NCBI GenBank assembly: GCA_947054185.1
Contig: CAMRVW010000056.1
Coordinates: 1-12,341, forward strand
Reading direction: 5' to 3'
Length of the DNA stretch: 12,341 nucleotides
Source: an uncultured Rikenellaceae bacterium
Lineage (GTDB): Bacteria; Bacteroidota; Bacteroidia; Bacteroidales; Rikenellaceae
Notes under the pieces: generated by a model
Told to the model about the DNA's origin: nothing
Databases searched by the model: none
The model's input: the letters and a program-made list of their open reading frames with translations, nothing else
Program-made: the position numbers and the translations under genes
Shown here: positions 1 to 6,979 of the stretch, piece after piece
Layout: the number at the start of each line of letters is the position of its first letter
Position numbering within the stretch: the stretch's first letter is position 1

Positions 1-8
1 CAAAGGTA
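1..8 (-). promoter_or_regulatory. Possible -7 box for a divergent gene beyond the left edge
   Basis: Read on the minus strand these bases are TACCTTTG, a perfect match to the Bacteroides -7 element TAnnTTTG. I find no TTTG -33 element at the usual 19-21 nt upstream, so the call rests on one box. It would drive a gene lying to the left of the window. Confidence 0.3.
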
Positions 9-112
9 CGACAATTTTCATCTGCCGGCGCCACCTTGCCGCATAAATATTGGCTCTAAAGATGGTACGACACCCTTTTTTTACTATCTTCGTAACATAA
101 AAACATGAGGTC

Positions 113-793
113 ATGCTAAACGAATCGACATTACTATTTTTATCGGAATTGCGCCTGAACAACAACCGCGAATGGTTTAACGACAACAAATCGCGTTACG
201 AAGATGCCCGCGACGATGTCATGGCCCTAGGCGAACTGCTGCGCCAAAAGATACACGAGTTCGACCCGGAGATATCCGTCGATTACCCCGTCAAGCGCTC
301 CATGTTCCGCATATACCGCGACACCCGCTTCAGTCGCAACAAAGAACCTTACAAGACCAACCTCGGCCTTGTGATAAACGACAACGGCATGCTCAAAAAC
401 CCGCTGGCCGGTTACTATATACACATAGAGCCGGGCGAAAGCGCCATCTTGTCGGGCTGTTACATGCCCGAGGCCCCTGTACTCAAACTGTTGCGCGACG
501 CCTTCGACCTCGACTGGGAGCTGTTTGAAAGCGAGGTGATGGCCGACAGACTCTTTGCCGAACACATAGGCGACCTATGCCGCGAAGACCGGGTGCTGAA
601 ACGCGTTCCCAACGGTTACCCCAAAGACTCCCCCGCCGCCGAATACCTCAAGCTGACAAGCTTTTACGGCGGAGCACACCTGTCTGACCAAACCTTGACG
701 TCGCCCTCGGGCATCGACGGGATGGTGACCGTATGCCGCGCCCTGAAACCGCTCAAGGAGTTCCTGAACCGGGCCATAAGATACGAGGAGTGA
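113..793 (+). CDS. DUF2461 family protein (TIGR02453-like)
   Basis: A 226-residue protein, close to the usual length of the DUF2461/TIGR02453 family, whose biochemical role is not established. The family signature is visible: NNNREWFNDNK at residues 16-26, then a basic stretch around residues 61-85 with FRIYRDTRFSRNKEPYKTN, and GYYIHIEPGES at 100-110. No signal peptide or membrane segment is seen, so it is probably cytoplasmic. The ATG at 113 is the only sensible start: an ATG at 105 in another frame stops after four codons. A weak -7-like box, TATCTTCG, lies at 85-92, but no -33 element is evident. The gene stands alone and converges on kdsA across a repeat-rich gap. I see no clear intrinsic terminator directly after the stop. 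The family call is firm; a function cannot be given. Confidence 0.88.
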   Translation: MLNESTLLFLSELRLNNNREWFNDNKSRYEDARDDVMALGELLRQKIHEFDPEISVDYPVKRSMFRIYRDTRFSRNKEPYKTNLGLVINDNGMLKNPLAGYYIHIEPGESAILSGCYMPEAPVLKLLRDAFDLDWELFESEVMADRLFAEHIGDLCREDRVLKRVPNGYPKDSPAAEYLKLTSFYGGAHLSDQTLTSPSGIDGMVTVCRALKPLKEFLNRAIRYEE

Positions 794-822
794 ACGCCCA
801 AGCTCCCGCAGGCAAACACCCG

Positions 823-1060
823 TCTTCCCGAAAAGCCCCTCTTGGGAAATCCCCTTTGCCCCCGCAAAAAGACACTGCCCCAAAAGCCACCCTTTGGAAA
901 ACAACCTATTGGGAAACACCATTTTTGGGAAAACACCACCAAGCCCCCGGCCACAGCAAAGCCCCCATCTCTCCGAGAAAGCTCTCGGAAAGCCTTCCTT
1001 GGGAAGCCCCTCTTGAAAAGACCCGCCCTTGGGAAGCCACCCAAAGCCCGCCGGAAAACA
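823..1060. repeat. Degenerate array of ~15-bp repeats, core TTGGGAA
   Basis: The gap between the convergent genes (794-1108) has no convincing gene. It holds a loose tandem repeat. Exact TTGGGAA cores start at 842, 909, 925, 999 and 1029. Degenerate cores lie at about 894 (TTGGAAAA), 985 (TCGGAAAG) and 1013 (TTGAAAAG). Two sub-arrays have regular steps: 894-909-925 (15 and 16 nt) and 985-999-1013-1029 (14, 14 and 16 nt). Most cores are followed by C-rich runs such as GCCCC or CACC. Chance would give about 0.02 copies of a given 7-mer on one strand in 315 bp, so five exact copies are not random. Because the period is near 15 nt, the overlapping reading frames show loose pentapeptide patterns, which I take to be a by-product. 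Confidence 0.75.
972..989. other. Perfect 7-bp hairpin inside the repeat region
   Basis: TCCGAGA and TCTCGGA form a perfect 7-bp stem around the tetraloop AAGC. It sits between the two regular sub-arrays of the repeat. Neither strand has a T-run just after the stem, so it is not a typical intrinsic terminator. It might still stop or protect the 3' end of the DUF2461 transcript. Confidence 0.5.
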
Positions 1061-1070
1061 CCAAAGACCT

Positions 1071-1100
1071 AAAAAACAAGGGATCGGCAAAAACCGACCC
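1071..1100 (-). terminator. Intrinsic terminator of the rarA-kdsA operon
   Basis: The minus strand, starting 8 nt after the kdsA stop, forms a 7-position stem between 1081-1087 and 1094-1100. Six positions pair and there is one A/C mismatch; the loop is six bases. It is followed by CTTG and then six T residues (1076-1071). Position, stem and T-tract all fit a rho-independent terminator for leftward transcription. Confidence 0.75.
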
Positions 1101-1108
1101 CCGACAAA

Positions 1109-1933
1109 TCACATAACCGCTGCCCTTATCTTGACCAGCCGCTCCAAAAGCGGAGCCAACAAACTAAGCTTAAGCATGTTGGCACCATCCGACTTGGCTA
1201 TCGTCGGGTCGGGATGTGTCTCTATGAACAGACCGTCCACACCCACGGCCACGGCGGCGCGGGCAATGGTCTCTATCATGTCGGGACGTCCGCCCGTCAC
1301 CGTGCCCTGATTGGGCTGCTGCAAAGAGTGGGTTATGTCCATCACCACTGGCAACCCGGTCTTCTGCATGGTGGGTATGCCGCGGAAATCGACCACCAAA
1401 TCGCCATATCCGAAAGTGGTGCCCCTGTCGGTGAGCATGACACGCCCGTTGCCGCACTCTGTCACCTTCTGGGCGGCCATAGACATAGACTCGGGCGCAA
1501 GAAACTGCCCTTTCTTTATGTTGACCACCTTACCCGTTGCGGCTGCGGCCTCAAGAAGGTCGCTCTGACGACACAGGAAAGCCGGGATCTGAAGCACATC
1601 GACATACTCGGCAGCCATAGCCGCCTCAGAAGCCGAATGTATGTCGGTAACCACCGGCACACCGAACCGTTCTCTCACTTCGGTCAATATCTCAAGCGCC
1701 TTGCGGTCGCCTATGCCTGTAAACGAAGTGCGCGACGAACGGTTGGCTTTACGGTAAGAGGCCTTGAATATATAAGGTATCTTAAGCCGGCGCGTCAACC
1801 CGACAGCCTCCGAGGCCACCTCCATTACACACTCGCGGCTCTCGACCACACACGGACCGGCCATAAGGAAAAAATTGCCCGAACCGGTGTCGGCAATAAG
1901 AGGTATCGAGGAAATTATCTCTTCTTTTGTCAT
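1109..1933 (-). CDS. kdsA: 3-deoxy-8-phosphooctulonate synthase (KDO-8-P synthase)
   Basis: This cytoplasmic enzyme condenses phosphoenolpyruvate with D-arabinose 5-phosphate to give Kdo 8-phosphate, the precursor of the inner-core sugar of lipopolysaccharide. The 274-residue protein carries the family marks: AGPCVVES at 25-32, FKASYRKANRSS at 56-67 (KANRSS separates KdsA from DAHP synthases), NIKKGQFLAP at 138-147, and DITHSLQQP at 199-207. Cys28, His202, Glu238 and Asp249 match the four metal ligands of the metal-dependent class known from Aquifex; the metal-free E. coli enzyme has Asn at the Cys position. The ATG at 1933 lies 11 nt after the rarA stop, so the two genes are probably one operon. 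The terminator at 1071-1100 follows the stop. Identity is secure; the metal class is inferred from the residues. Confidence 0.96.
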   Translation of the reverse strand: MTKEEIISSIPLIADTGSGNFFLMAGPCVVESRECVMEVASEAVGLTRRLKIPYIFKASYRKANRSSRTSFTGIGDRKALEILTEVRERFGVPVVTDIHSASEAAMAAEYVDVLQIPAFLCRQSDLLEAAAATGKVVNIKKGQFLAPESMSMAAQKVTECGNGRVMLTDRGTTFGYGDLVVDFRGIPTMQKTGLPVVMDITHSLQQPNQGTVTGGRPDMIETIARAAVAVGVDGLFIETHPDPTIAKSDGANMLKLSLLAPLLERLVKIRAAVM

Positions 1934-1944
1934 AACATTATGGT

Positions 1945-3216
1945 TTATTTATACTTATCTTTCCACAAGGCATCTTGCACCCGTGCCGTCTCGCGTTCGC
2001 GGGCATTGTCGGCAGGTATGTAAAAGCGGTGCGACGAAATCTCGCCGGGCATATACTCCTGATATACGAAATGGCCCGGATGGTCGTGCGCATACTCGTA
2101 TGCGGCGCCGTAACCGAGCTTCTTCATCAGCGATGTGGGAGCATTGCGCAGATGCAAAGGCACATCATGACGGTTGCCGCCGCGCACATACTCCAATGCC
2201 GCATCTATGGCCAGATAGGCGGAGTTGCTCTTGGGGCTGGTGGCCAGATAGACGGTCGCCTCGGCCAACGGTATGCGTCCCTCGGGCATGCCTATGTTAG
2301 ATACGGCATCGAAACAGGCGTTGGCCAGCAACAGGGCGTTGGGATTGGCCAGCCCGACATCCTCGGCAGCCGATATCACGAGCCTGCGGGCTATGAACTT
2401 GGGGTCTTCGCCTCCGTCTATCATGCGAGCCAGATAGTATATCGCCGCCTGGGGGTCACTGCCCCTTATCGACTTTATGAATGCCGATATTATGTCGTAA
2501 TGTTGCTCGCCACCCTTGTCGTAAGTGGCGGTATTCTCTTTGAGGGCGTCTATCACGCGCTTGTCGTCTATTATCACGTCACCGTCCGCGGCACCGCACA
2601 ACACATCTATGATGTTCAACAACTTACGCGCATCACCGCCGGAAAAACGAAACAGGGCGTCGGTCTCTCTTATCTCGAAATGGCGACGACACAACTCCTC
2701 GTCGTTCTCTATGGCCCTGCGCAACAGCTTGTCGAGGTCGTCGGCCGAGAGGGCCTTAAGCGTATATACCTGACAGCGAGACAATAACGGACGTATCACC
2801 TCAAACGACGGGTTCTCGGTCGTCGCACCTATAAGGGTCACGACACCCTCTTCCACAGCCCCCAAAAGCGAGTCTTGCTGTGACTTACTGAAACGGTGTA
2901 TCTCATCGATGAAAAGCAACGGCGGCGGCGAATCGAAGAAACGGTCGGAACGCGCCTGCGATATGACCTCGCGCACATCTTTGACCCCCGAAGTGACCGC
3001 CGATAGGGTGTATAACTTACGGTCGAGTGTGCGCGCCACTATCTTGGCAAGGGTGGTCTTACCAACACCGGGAGGCCCCCACAGTATGAACGAGGGCACG
3101 GCTCCGCTCGACATGAAACGACGGAAAAGACCATCGGGACCAACCAGGTGTTCCTGCCCGATATAATCGTCAAGCGTCTGCGGCCTGAGGCGTTCGGCAA
3201 GAGGTCTGAAACTCAT
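1945..3216 (-). CDS. rarA: Replication-associated recombination protein A, AAA+ ATPase
   Basis: This is the RarA/MgsA/WRNIP1-family AAA+ ATPase, which acts at stalled or gapped replication forks and is known in E. coli to interact with SSB. The 423-residue length fits the family (E. coli about 447). The N-terminus has PLAERLRPQTLDDYIGQEH, typical of clamp-loader relatives. Walker A is GPPGVGKT at 47-54, Walker B is LLFIDE at 100-105, followed by IHRFSKSQQD. Sensor 1 lies in GATTENPSFEV, and LLSRCQVY holds the probable arginine finger. The C-terminal half matches the family's helical tetramerisation region. It is the first gene of the operon with kdsA; the pairing has no obvious shared function. 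A promoter candidate lies 91-121 nt upstream of the ATG. The gene is intact. Confidence 0.96.
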   Translation of the reverse strand: MSFRPLAERLRPQTLDDYIGQEHLVGPDGLFRRFMSSGAVPSFILWGPPGVGKTTLAKIVARTLDRKLYTLSAVTSGVKDVREVISQARSDRFFDSPPPLLFIDEIHRFSKSQQDSLLGAVEEGVVTLIGATTENPSFEVIRPLLSRCQVYTLKALSADDLDKLLRRAIENDEELCRRHFEIRETDALFRFSGGDARKLLNIIDVLCGAADGDVIIDDKRVIDALKENTATYDKGGEQHYDIISAFIKSIRGSDPQAAIYYLARMIDGGEDPKFIARRLVISAAEDVGLANPNALLLANACFDAVSNIGMPEGRIPLAEATVYLATSPKSNSAYLAIDAALEYVRGGNRHDVPLHLRNAPTSLMKKLGYGAAYEYAHDHPGHFVYQEYMPGEISSHRFYIPADNARERETARVQDALWKDKYK

Positions 3217-3489
3217 AGTGCAATTTTATATAAAGACAACCTCGTGCAAACAGGGCAAAGACAACACCAGGCTCGCCTGCGATTGCCCCGCACGGTTATC
3301 TTACTGCAAAGATAAGCACAAAAGAGGATATAAAAAAGCCCTTTCATACAATCAGACGACACAAACTCAAGTCGTGCCGCACTCACATTTTCCCACCGAC
3401 GCCGACATCTTGCATAATTTTTGCGATAATGGTCGACACAAAAACAGATACGGATTTTTTTATTACCTTTAAACCCAAATGCACACTAT
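3217..3489. other. Divergent intergenic region between rarA and the phosphoesterase gene
   Basis: This 273-bp gap separates two divergent operons and contains no convincing gene. Besides the rarA promoter candidate, the plus strand has TACCTTTA at 3464-3471, one mismatch from the -7 consensus and 18 nt before the phosphoesterase ATG. No TTTG lies at a proper distance. A second weak -7-like match, TAATTTTTG (one base too long), is at 3415-3423. Confidence 0.45.
3307..3337 (-). promoter_or_regulatory. Candidate rarA-kdsA promoter
   Basis: On the minus strand TATCTTTG (3314-3307) is a perfect Bacteroides -7 box. A run of six T (3337-3332) lies 17 nt upstream and could act as a weak -33 element, although the usual G is missing. 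This would leave a 5' leader of roughly 85 nt before the rarA ATG at 3216. Confidence 0.5.
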
Positions 3490-3984
3490 ATGATAAAAAT
3501 AGGCATCATATCAGACACCCATTCTGTTTTCGACGACAAACTGAAACATTTTTTAGACCCTGTCGACACTATATGGCACGCCGGCGACATCGGCGACATA
3601 GAGACTGCCGACCTCATAAACGCTTTCAAACCCCTTGTGGCGGTCTATGGCAACATCGACGACTTCACCGTGAGGTCGACATACCGTAATGCCGTGACCG
3701 CGTTCGAGAGCGAGGGCGCCAGAGTAATCATGACCCATATAGGCGGTTATCCGGGCCGTTACGAAGCCTCTTTCAGAGAAAAAATAGCCGCATACCGCCC
3801 CACCATCGTTGTCACTGGCCACTCGCACATACTCAAAGTGATGTGGGACAAGCAGATGGGGCACCTGCACATCAATCCCGGTGCCGCCGGCATCAACGGC
3901 TTTCATCGTGTGCGCACCGCCGTGAGGCTGACGATAGACAACGGCATACCGAGCGACCTCGAGGTGGGACAGTGGGACAGATAG
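3490..3984 (+). CDS. YfcE/MJ0936-type metallophosphoesterase
   Basis: A 164-residue calcineurin-like phosphoesterase of the small YfcE/MJ0936 type, cytoplasmic because no signal peptide is present. All metal-site motifs are present: SDTH at 8-11 (Asp9, His11), HAGDIGD at 30-36 (Asp33), YGNID at 53-57 (Asn55), TH at 82-83 (His83) and GHSH at 110-113, followed by NPGAAG at 129-134. Family members hydrolyse phosphodiester or phosphomonoester bonds in vitro; the substrate cannot be told from sequence. The TAG stop at 3982-3984 touches the ATG of the next gene at 3985 with no spacer, so translation of the two is probably coupled. Isoleucine codons are 11 ATA, 7 ATC and no ATT. The family call is firm and the role unknown. 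Confidence 0.93.
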   Translation: MIKIGIISDTHSVFDDKLKHFLDPVDTIWHAGDIGDIETADLINAFKPLVAVYGNIDDFTVRSTYRNAVTAFESEGARVIMTHIGGYPGRYEASFREKIAAYRPTIVVTGHSHILKVMWDKQMGHLHINPGAAGINGFHRVRTAVRLTIDNGIPSDLEVGQWDR

Positions 3985-6015
3985 ATGACACCAGGGGCAA
4001 AACATATTCGGCTTACAGCCATACTGCTTGCGATCGGCCTTGCGGTCGCCCCTCTCATTGCATCGTCTCAAAACAGAGACACCATGCCGCACAAGAGTGG
4101 CTATCAGTGGCAACTCCCGGACAATATCACGGAATACCGCGACTCTCTTTTACATAAATCGCTGGAAGGCAATACACTTACCGACAGACCCATGCCACCG
4201 AAAGAGAGCCACAAAGAGGCCACAAAAACCACCGACAGGAAAGAGGCCGACACCCTTATTTTCCGCCGCCTGGTCGACACTCCCGAAGAGCGATACATCA
4301 GAGAGAGCGTCGACACCGGCCGCATACTCAACATCAAGATAGACACCCTGCGCCACAAGTCGAAACTGGCGCGCAAATTTCACGACATATTCTCATACAC
4401 CCCCGCCCCGGCCCAAAAGCTGACCACCGAACGGCCCGACAAACAATACGAAGGTTACATCATAGACTCCATCATCATCATAATACGCATACCGGCATTC
4501 GACGAGAATGTAAAAAACAAGTTTCTCCGCTGGCACTATCGCGTGGCCAACAACGTGCACGTGCTCACGCGCCAAGAGAAGATACGCAAAGACATATTGA
4601 TAAAACCAGGCGACCGACTCAACTTTACCGACATATCGAGAAACGAGGTGTTTTTACGCGAACAGAACTTCGTCAACGACGTGCAGATGCTGGCCCAACC
4701 CGACGATACCCCGGGCCATGTGGTGCTCACAGTCTTCGTGCGCGACAAGTTTTCAATAGGCGGCGAGTTTGACAACGACGATGACGACTCCAAACTATCC
4801 ATTTACGACAACAACTTCCTCGGCACAGGCAACACGCTGAAATTCACCAATTACATCAACTTCGACGAGAAACGTTTCGCCAAAGCCGGCGACATATCAT
4901 ACAGGTTCAACAACCTCTTGGGCACGTTCACCGACCTTACCACCACCCTCGGATATGGCGACCGCGGCAACTATTTCACCGTACACAACAGGCTATTCAA
5001 ACCATACATAAAACCGACCGACATTGCCGGAGGACTCGACCACAACTTCTCGCGCGACATGGAAGACATAGCCTCCATGGACTCTGTCATACGCACCACG
5101 AGCAACATATTTTCCGCATGGGCAGGCGCCTCAGTCAAGGTGGCACCCAAAGAGACGGCACTCTTCTTCAACATCAGGTATGAATACCGTTACTTCATGG
5201 AAGGACCTTTCGTCAACCGTTGGGTAAACCGTTACTATCACAACAACAGATCGTTGCTCGTCACATTCGGCATCTATCGAGAACACTTCTATCGCGGCAA
5301 CCTCATATACGGATTCGGCCGCACCGAAGACATCGCATACGGCTTCAAGGCCGAGATATTGGGCGGTTACAGCTGGGGCCGTTACGACAACATACCATAT
5401 ATAGGGGCGCGCCTGTCGTCGGGACACCGCACACGTCTGGGCTATCTGACGGCAAACGCCCAATGGGGCAGTTACATCAGCAGTCTCAACCGATACAACC
5501 AGATGATAACGCGTTTTGACATGCTCTTCTTCACCCATCTGGTGTCGCTCAGGCGCAACTATCACCTGCGTCAGTTTTTCAAGTTCGGCACCATAATAGG
5601 AACCAACATGATGGTGGGCCACGGACAAACCATCACATTCAACGGCAATTACAAACTGCGCGATGTGAACACCAATAACACCGCCGGCACCTCGCGCCTC
5701 TATTTCTCACCCGAAACGGTGATATTCAGTCCCTGGCACGTATTCGGCTTCCGCTTCTCCCTGTACTCGTTTCTCGACTCGGGCACTCTGGGCTTCGACA
5801 ACAATCCGTTCAAAAACAAATTTTACACCGCCGTGGGCATCGGCATCAGATTCCGCAATGAAAAGCTGTCTTTCAGCGCATTACAACTGAGACTATCCTA
5901 TCTGATCAAAGGCAGCCCGACCATGTCGTCGCAATATTTCCGATTCGGACACGAACAAAGACTCAACGACAACCGATTCGTCCCCGCCGAACCGGGCTTC
6001 ATAAACTTTGAATAA
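3985..6015 (+). CDS. Outer membrane beta-barrel protein with POTRA-like domain (BamA/TamA superfamily)
   Basis: A 676-residue exported protein. An N-terminal signal peptide runs to about residue 29 (charged start, hydrophobic residues 10-27, then SSQ). Residues 30-150 form a polar linker. Residues 157-254 resemble one POTRA domain: a strand YEGYIIDSI, then KPGDRLNFTDISRNEVFLREQNFV, closing with VVLTVFVRDKFSIGG. The rest, from about 256, is an alternating-strand, aromatic-rich beta barrel ending in PGFINFE. This architecture suits Omp85-like proteins that insert or export outer membrane proteins or lipids, but one POTRA and this length do not fit the main BamA (about five POTRAs). It is probably an accessory family member. 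It abuts the phosphoesterase gene upstream. I see no clear terminator in the 94 nt before the convergent trmB; a palindrome GCCCGGGC lies at 6024-6031. Confidence 0.82.
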   Translation: MTPGAKHIRLTAILLAIGLAVAPLIASSQNRDTMPHKSGYQWQLPDNITEYRDSLLHKSLEGNTLTDRPMPPKESHKEATKTTDRKEADTLIFRRLVDTPEERYIRESVDTGRILNIKIDTLRHKSKLARKFHDIFSYTPAPAQKLTTERPDKQYEGYIIDSIIIIIRIPAFDENVKNKFLRWHYRVANNVHVLTRQEKIRKDILIKPGDRLNFTDISRNEVFLREQNFVNDVQMLAQPDDTPGHVVLTVFVRDKFSIGGEFDNDDDDSKLSIYDNNFLGTGNTLKFTNYINFDEKRFAKAGDISYRFNNLLGTFTDLTTTLGYGDRGNYFTVHNRLFKPYIKPTDIAGGLDHNFSRDMEDIASMDSVIRTTSNIFSAWAGASVKVAPKETALFFNIRYEYRYFMEGPFVNRWVNRYYHNNRSLLVTFGIYREHFYRGNLIYGFGRTEDIAYGFKAEILGGYSWGRYDNIPYIGARLSSGHRTRLGYLTANAQWGSYISSLNRYNQMITRFDMLFFTHLVSLRRNYHLRQFFKFGTIIGTNMMVGHGQTITFNGNYKLRDVNTNNTAGTSRLYFSPETVIFSPWHVFGFRFSLYSFLDSGTLGFDNNPFKNKFYTAVGIGIRFRNEKLSFSALQLRLSYLIKGSPTMSSQYFRFGHEQRLNDNRFVPAEPGFINFE

Positions 6016-6109
6016 AAATGCCAGCCCGGGCAAAGACCCTCCAAGACGCAACGTCATCCGTCTAAAGACCGACATCACGAAAACACCGCGATGCCTCCCC
6101 ACATCAACA

Positions 6110-6832
6110 TCAGCCCAACTGCATATCGGGCTCGAAGTCAGGTGCTTCAAACCGCTTTTTGCCGTTGAGTGTAAAGCGCAGATAGGTTATGGGCTTGCCC
6201 TCGCCGAGGAAACGCGTCTCGTATGTCGTTTTAATGCCAGACAGCTCGCGCGGCAACCCCGGCTCGTTGTATATGTCGGTCAGTGCCGTCTCCACAGGCA
6301 GAGCGTTGGCCTCGGCCACGGCCTTGCTGTAAAGATGCAGATGCAGAGAGTCGGTCTTGAGGTTTATGGCGCCGTCGTCTTTCATGAACGAGGCGTAACG
6401 CTCGAGGAAAAACGGTGATGTCAGGCGTTTCTTGGCGCGACCGGGCTTAAGCTGCGGATCGGCAAACGTTATCCACACCTCGTCCACCTCACCGGGAGCG
6501 AAAAACGAGGTTATGAACTCTATGCGGGTACGCAAAAAGGCGGCATTGGATATCCCCTCCTCGGTCACGGTCTTGGCCCCGCGCCACATACGCGCCCCCT
6601 TTATGTCGACACCTATGAAATTGCAATCGGGATATATGCGCGACAAACCGACGGTATATTCACCCTTGCCGCAACCCAACTCAAGCACCACGGGGTTATC
6701 GTTTCCGAAGAAATCACGACGCCACCGCCCCTTCAGCGGATGATCCTTGCCAAATATATCGTCAAACTCAGGTTGCACAAGACAACGGAAGGTCTCGTTC
6801 TCGGCAAACCTTATCAATTTATTCTTTCCCAT
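6110..6832 (-). CDS. trmB: tRNA (guanine-N7-)-methyltransferase
   Basis: TrmB methylates G46 in the variable loop of tRNAs using S-adenosylmethionine. The 240-residue product has the SAM-binding motif ELGCGKGEYT at 51-60, GVDIKGARMW at 74-83, the catalytic-region ITFADPQLKPGRAKKRL at 121-137, INLKTD at 156-161, and a C-terminal TTYETRF and ITYLRF. I place the start at the ATG at 6832 (MGKNKLIRFAENETF). The frame stays open to a GTG at 6931, but the 33 extra residues lack family features and overlap a likely regulatory repeat. The gene lies 147 nt downstream of gldH on the same strand; the gap suggests either a long leader or its own promoter. It converges on the beta-barrel gene. Confidence 0.94.
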   Translation of the reverse strand: MGKNKLIRFAENETFRCLVQPEFDDIFGKDHPLKGRWRRDFFGNDNPVVLELGCGKGEYTVGLSRIYPDCNFIGVDIKGARMWRGAKTVTEEGISNAAFLRTRIEFITSFFAPGEVDEVWITFADPQLKPGRAKKRLTSPFFLERYASFMKDDGAINLKTDSLHLHLYSKAVAEANALPVETALTDIYNEPGLPRELSGIKTTYETRFLGEGKPITYLRFTLNGKKRFEAPDFEPDMQLG

Positions 6833-6912
6833 CTGTTTACTGTTTTCACCACCTGCAATACCCCCGTTTTTTTTAGGCGACACGCCCCCTTTCGCAAACT
6901 TTACGCTCACCT

Positions 6913-6944
6913 GTTTGCAAATAGCCGCCACAATCTTTGCAAAC
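6913..6944. promoter_or_regulatory. Paired TTTGCAAA palindromes upstream of trmB
   Basis: GTTTGCAAA (6913-6921) and TTTGCAAAC (6936-6944) form a perfect 9-bp inverted repeat with a 14-nt spacer. Each half is itself built on the palindrome TTTGCAAA, and the centres are 22 bp apart, about two helical turns. The pair lies 81-112 nt upstream of the trmB ATG in the gldH-trmB gap. It could be a dimeric operator or an RNA hairpin; no match to a known regulator is claimed. Confidence 0.4.
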
Positions 6945-6979
6945 CGTCTCCTCTCTTTTCACAGCCCCCTGCACTCTCA

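Noticed and set aside
823..1060. CRISPR array
   Set aside because: The repeats are 7-10 bp cores, degenerate and only 14-16 nt apart in places. There are no constant 25-40 bp repeats, no unique spacers of even length and no cas genes.
733..1116. Plus-strand 127-codon frame crossing the repeat region, and matching minus-strand frames at 575-1090 and 664-1044
   Set aside because: They overlap the end of the DUF2461 gene in other frames, and their pentapeptide-like pattern follows from the 15-bp DNA repeat. No ribosome site or family match supports them.
1214..2787. Long plus-strand frames opposite kdsA and rarA (1214-2023, 1975-2787)
   Set aside because: They are antisense shadows of two firmly identified genes and show no recognisable domain.
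6024..6031. GCCCGGGC palindrome as terminator of the beta-barrel gene
   Set aside because: It gives at most a four-pair stem in RNA and no T-run follows.
6880..6890. Terminator hairpin GGCG-TGT-CGCC between gldH and trmB
   Set aside because: The stem is only four pairs. On the minus strand it is followed by A residues, and on the plus strand the T-run comes before it, so it does not fit on either strand.
6833..6931. Longer TrmB starting at the GTG at 6931
   Set aside because: The 33 added residues have no TrmB features and cover a likely regulatory repeat. The ATG at 6832 gives a normal family N-terminus.
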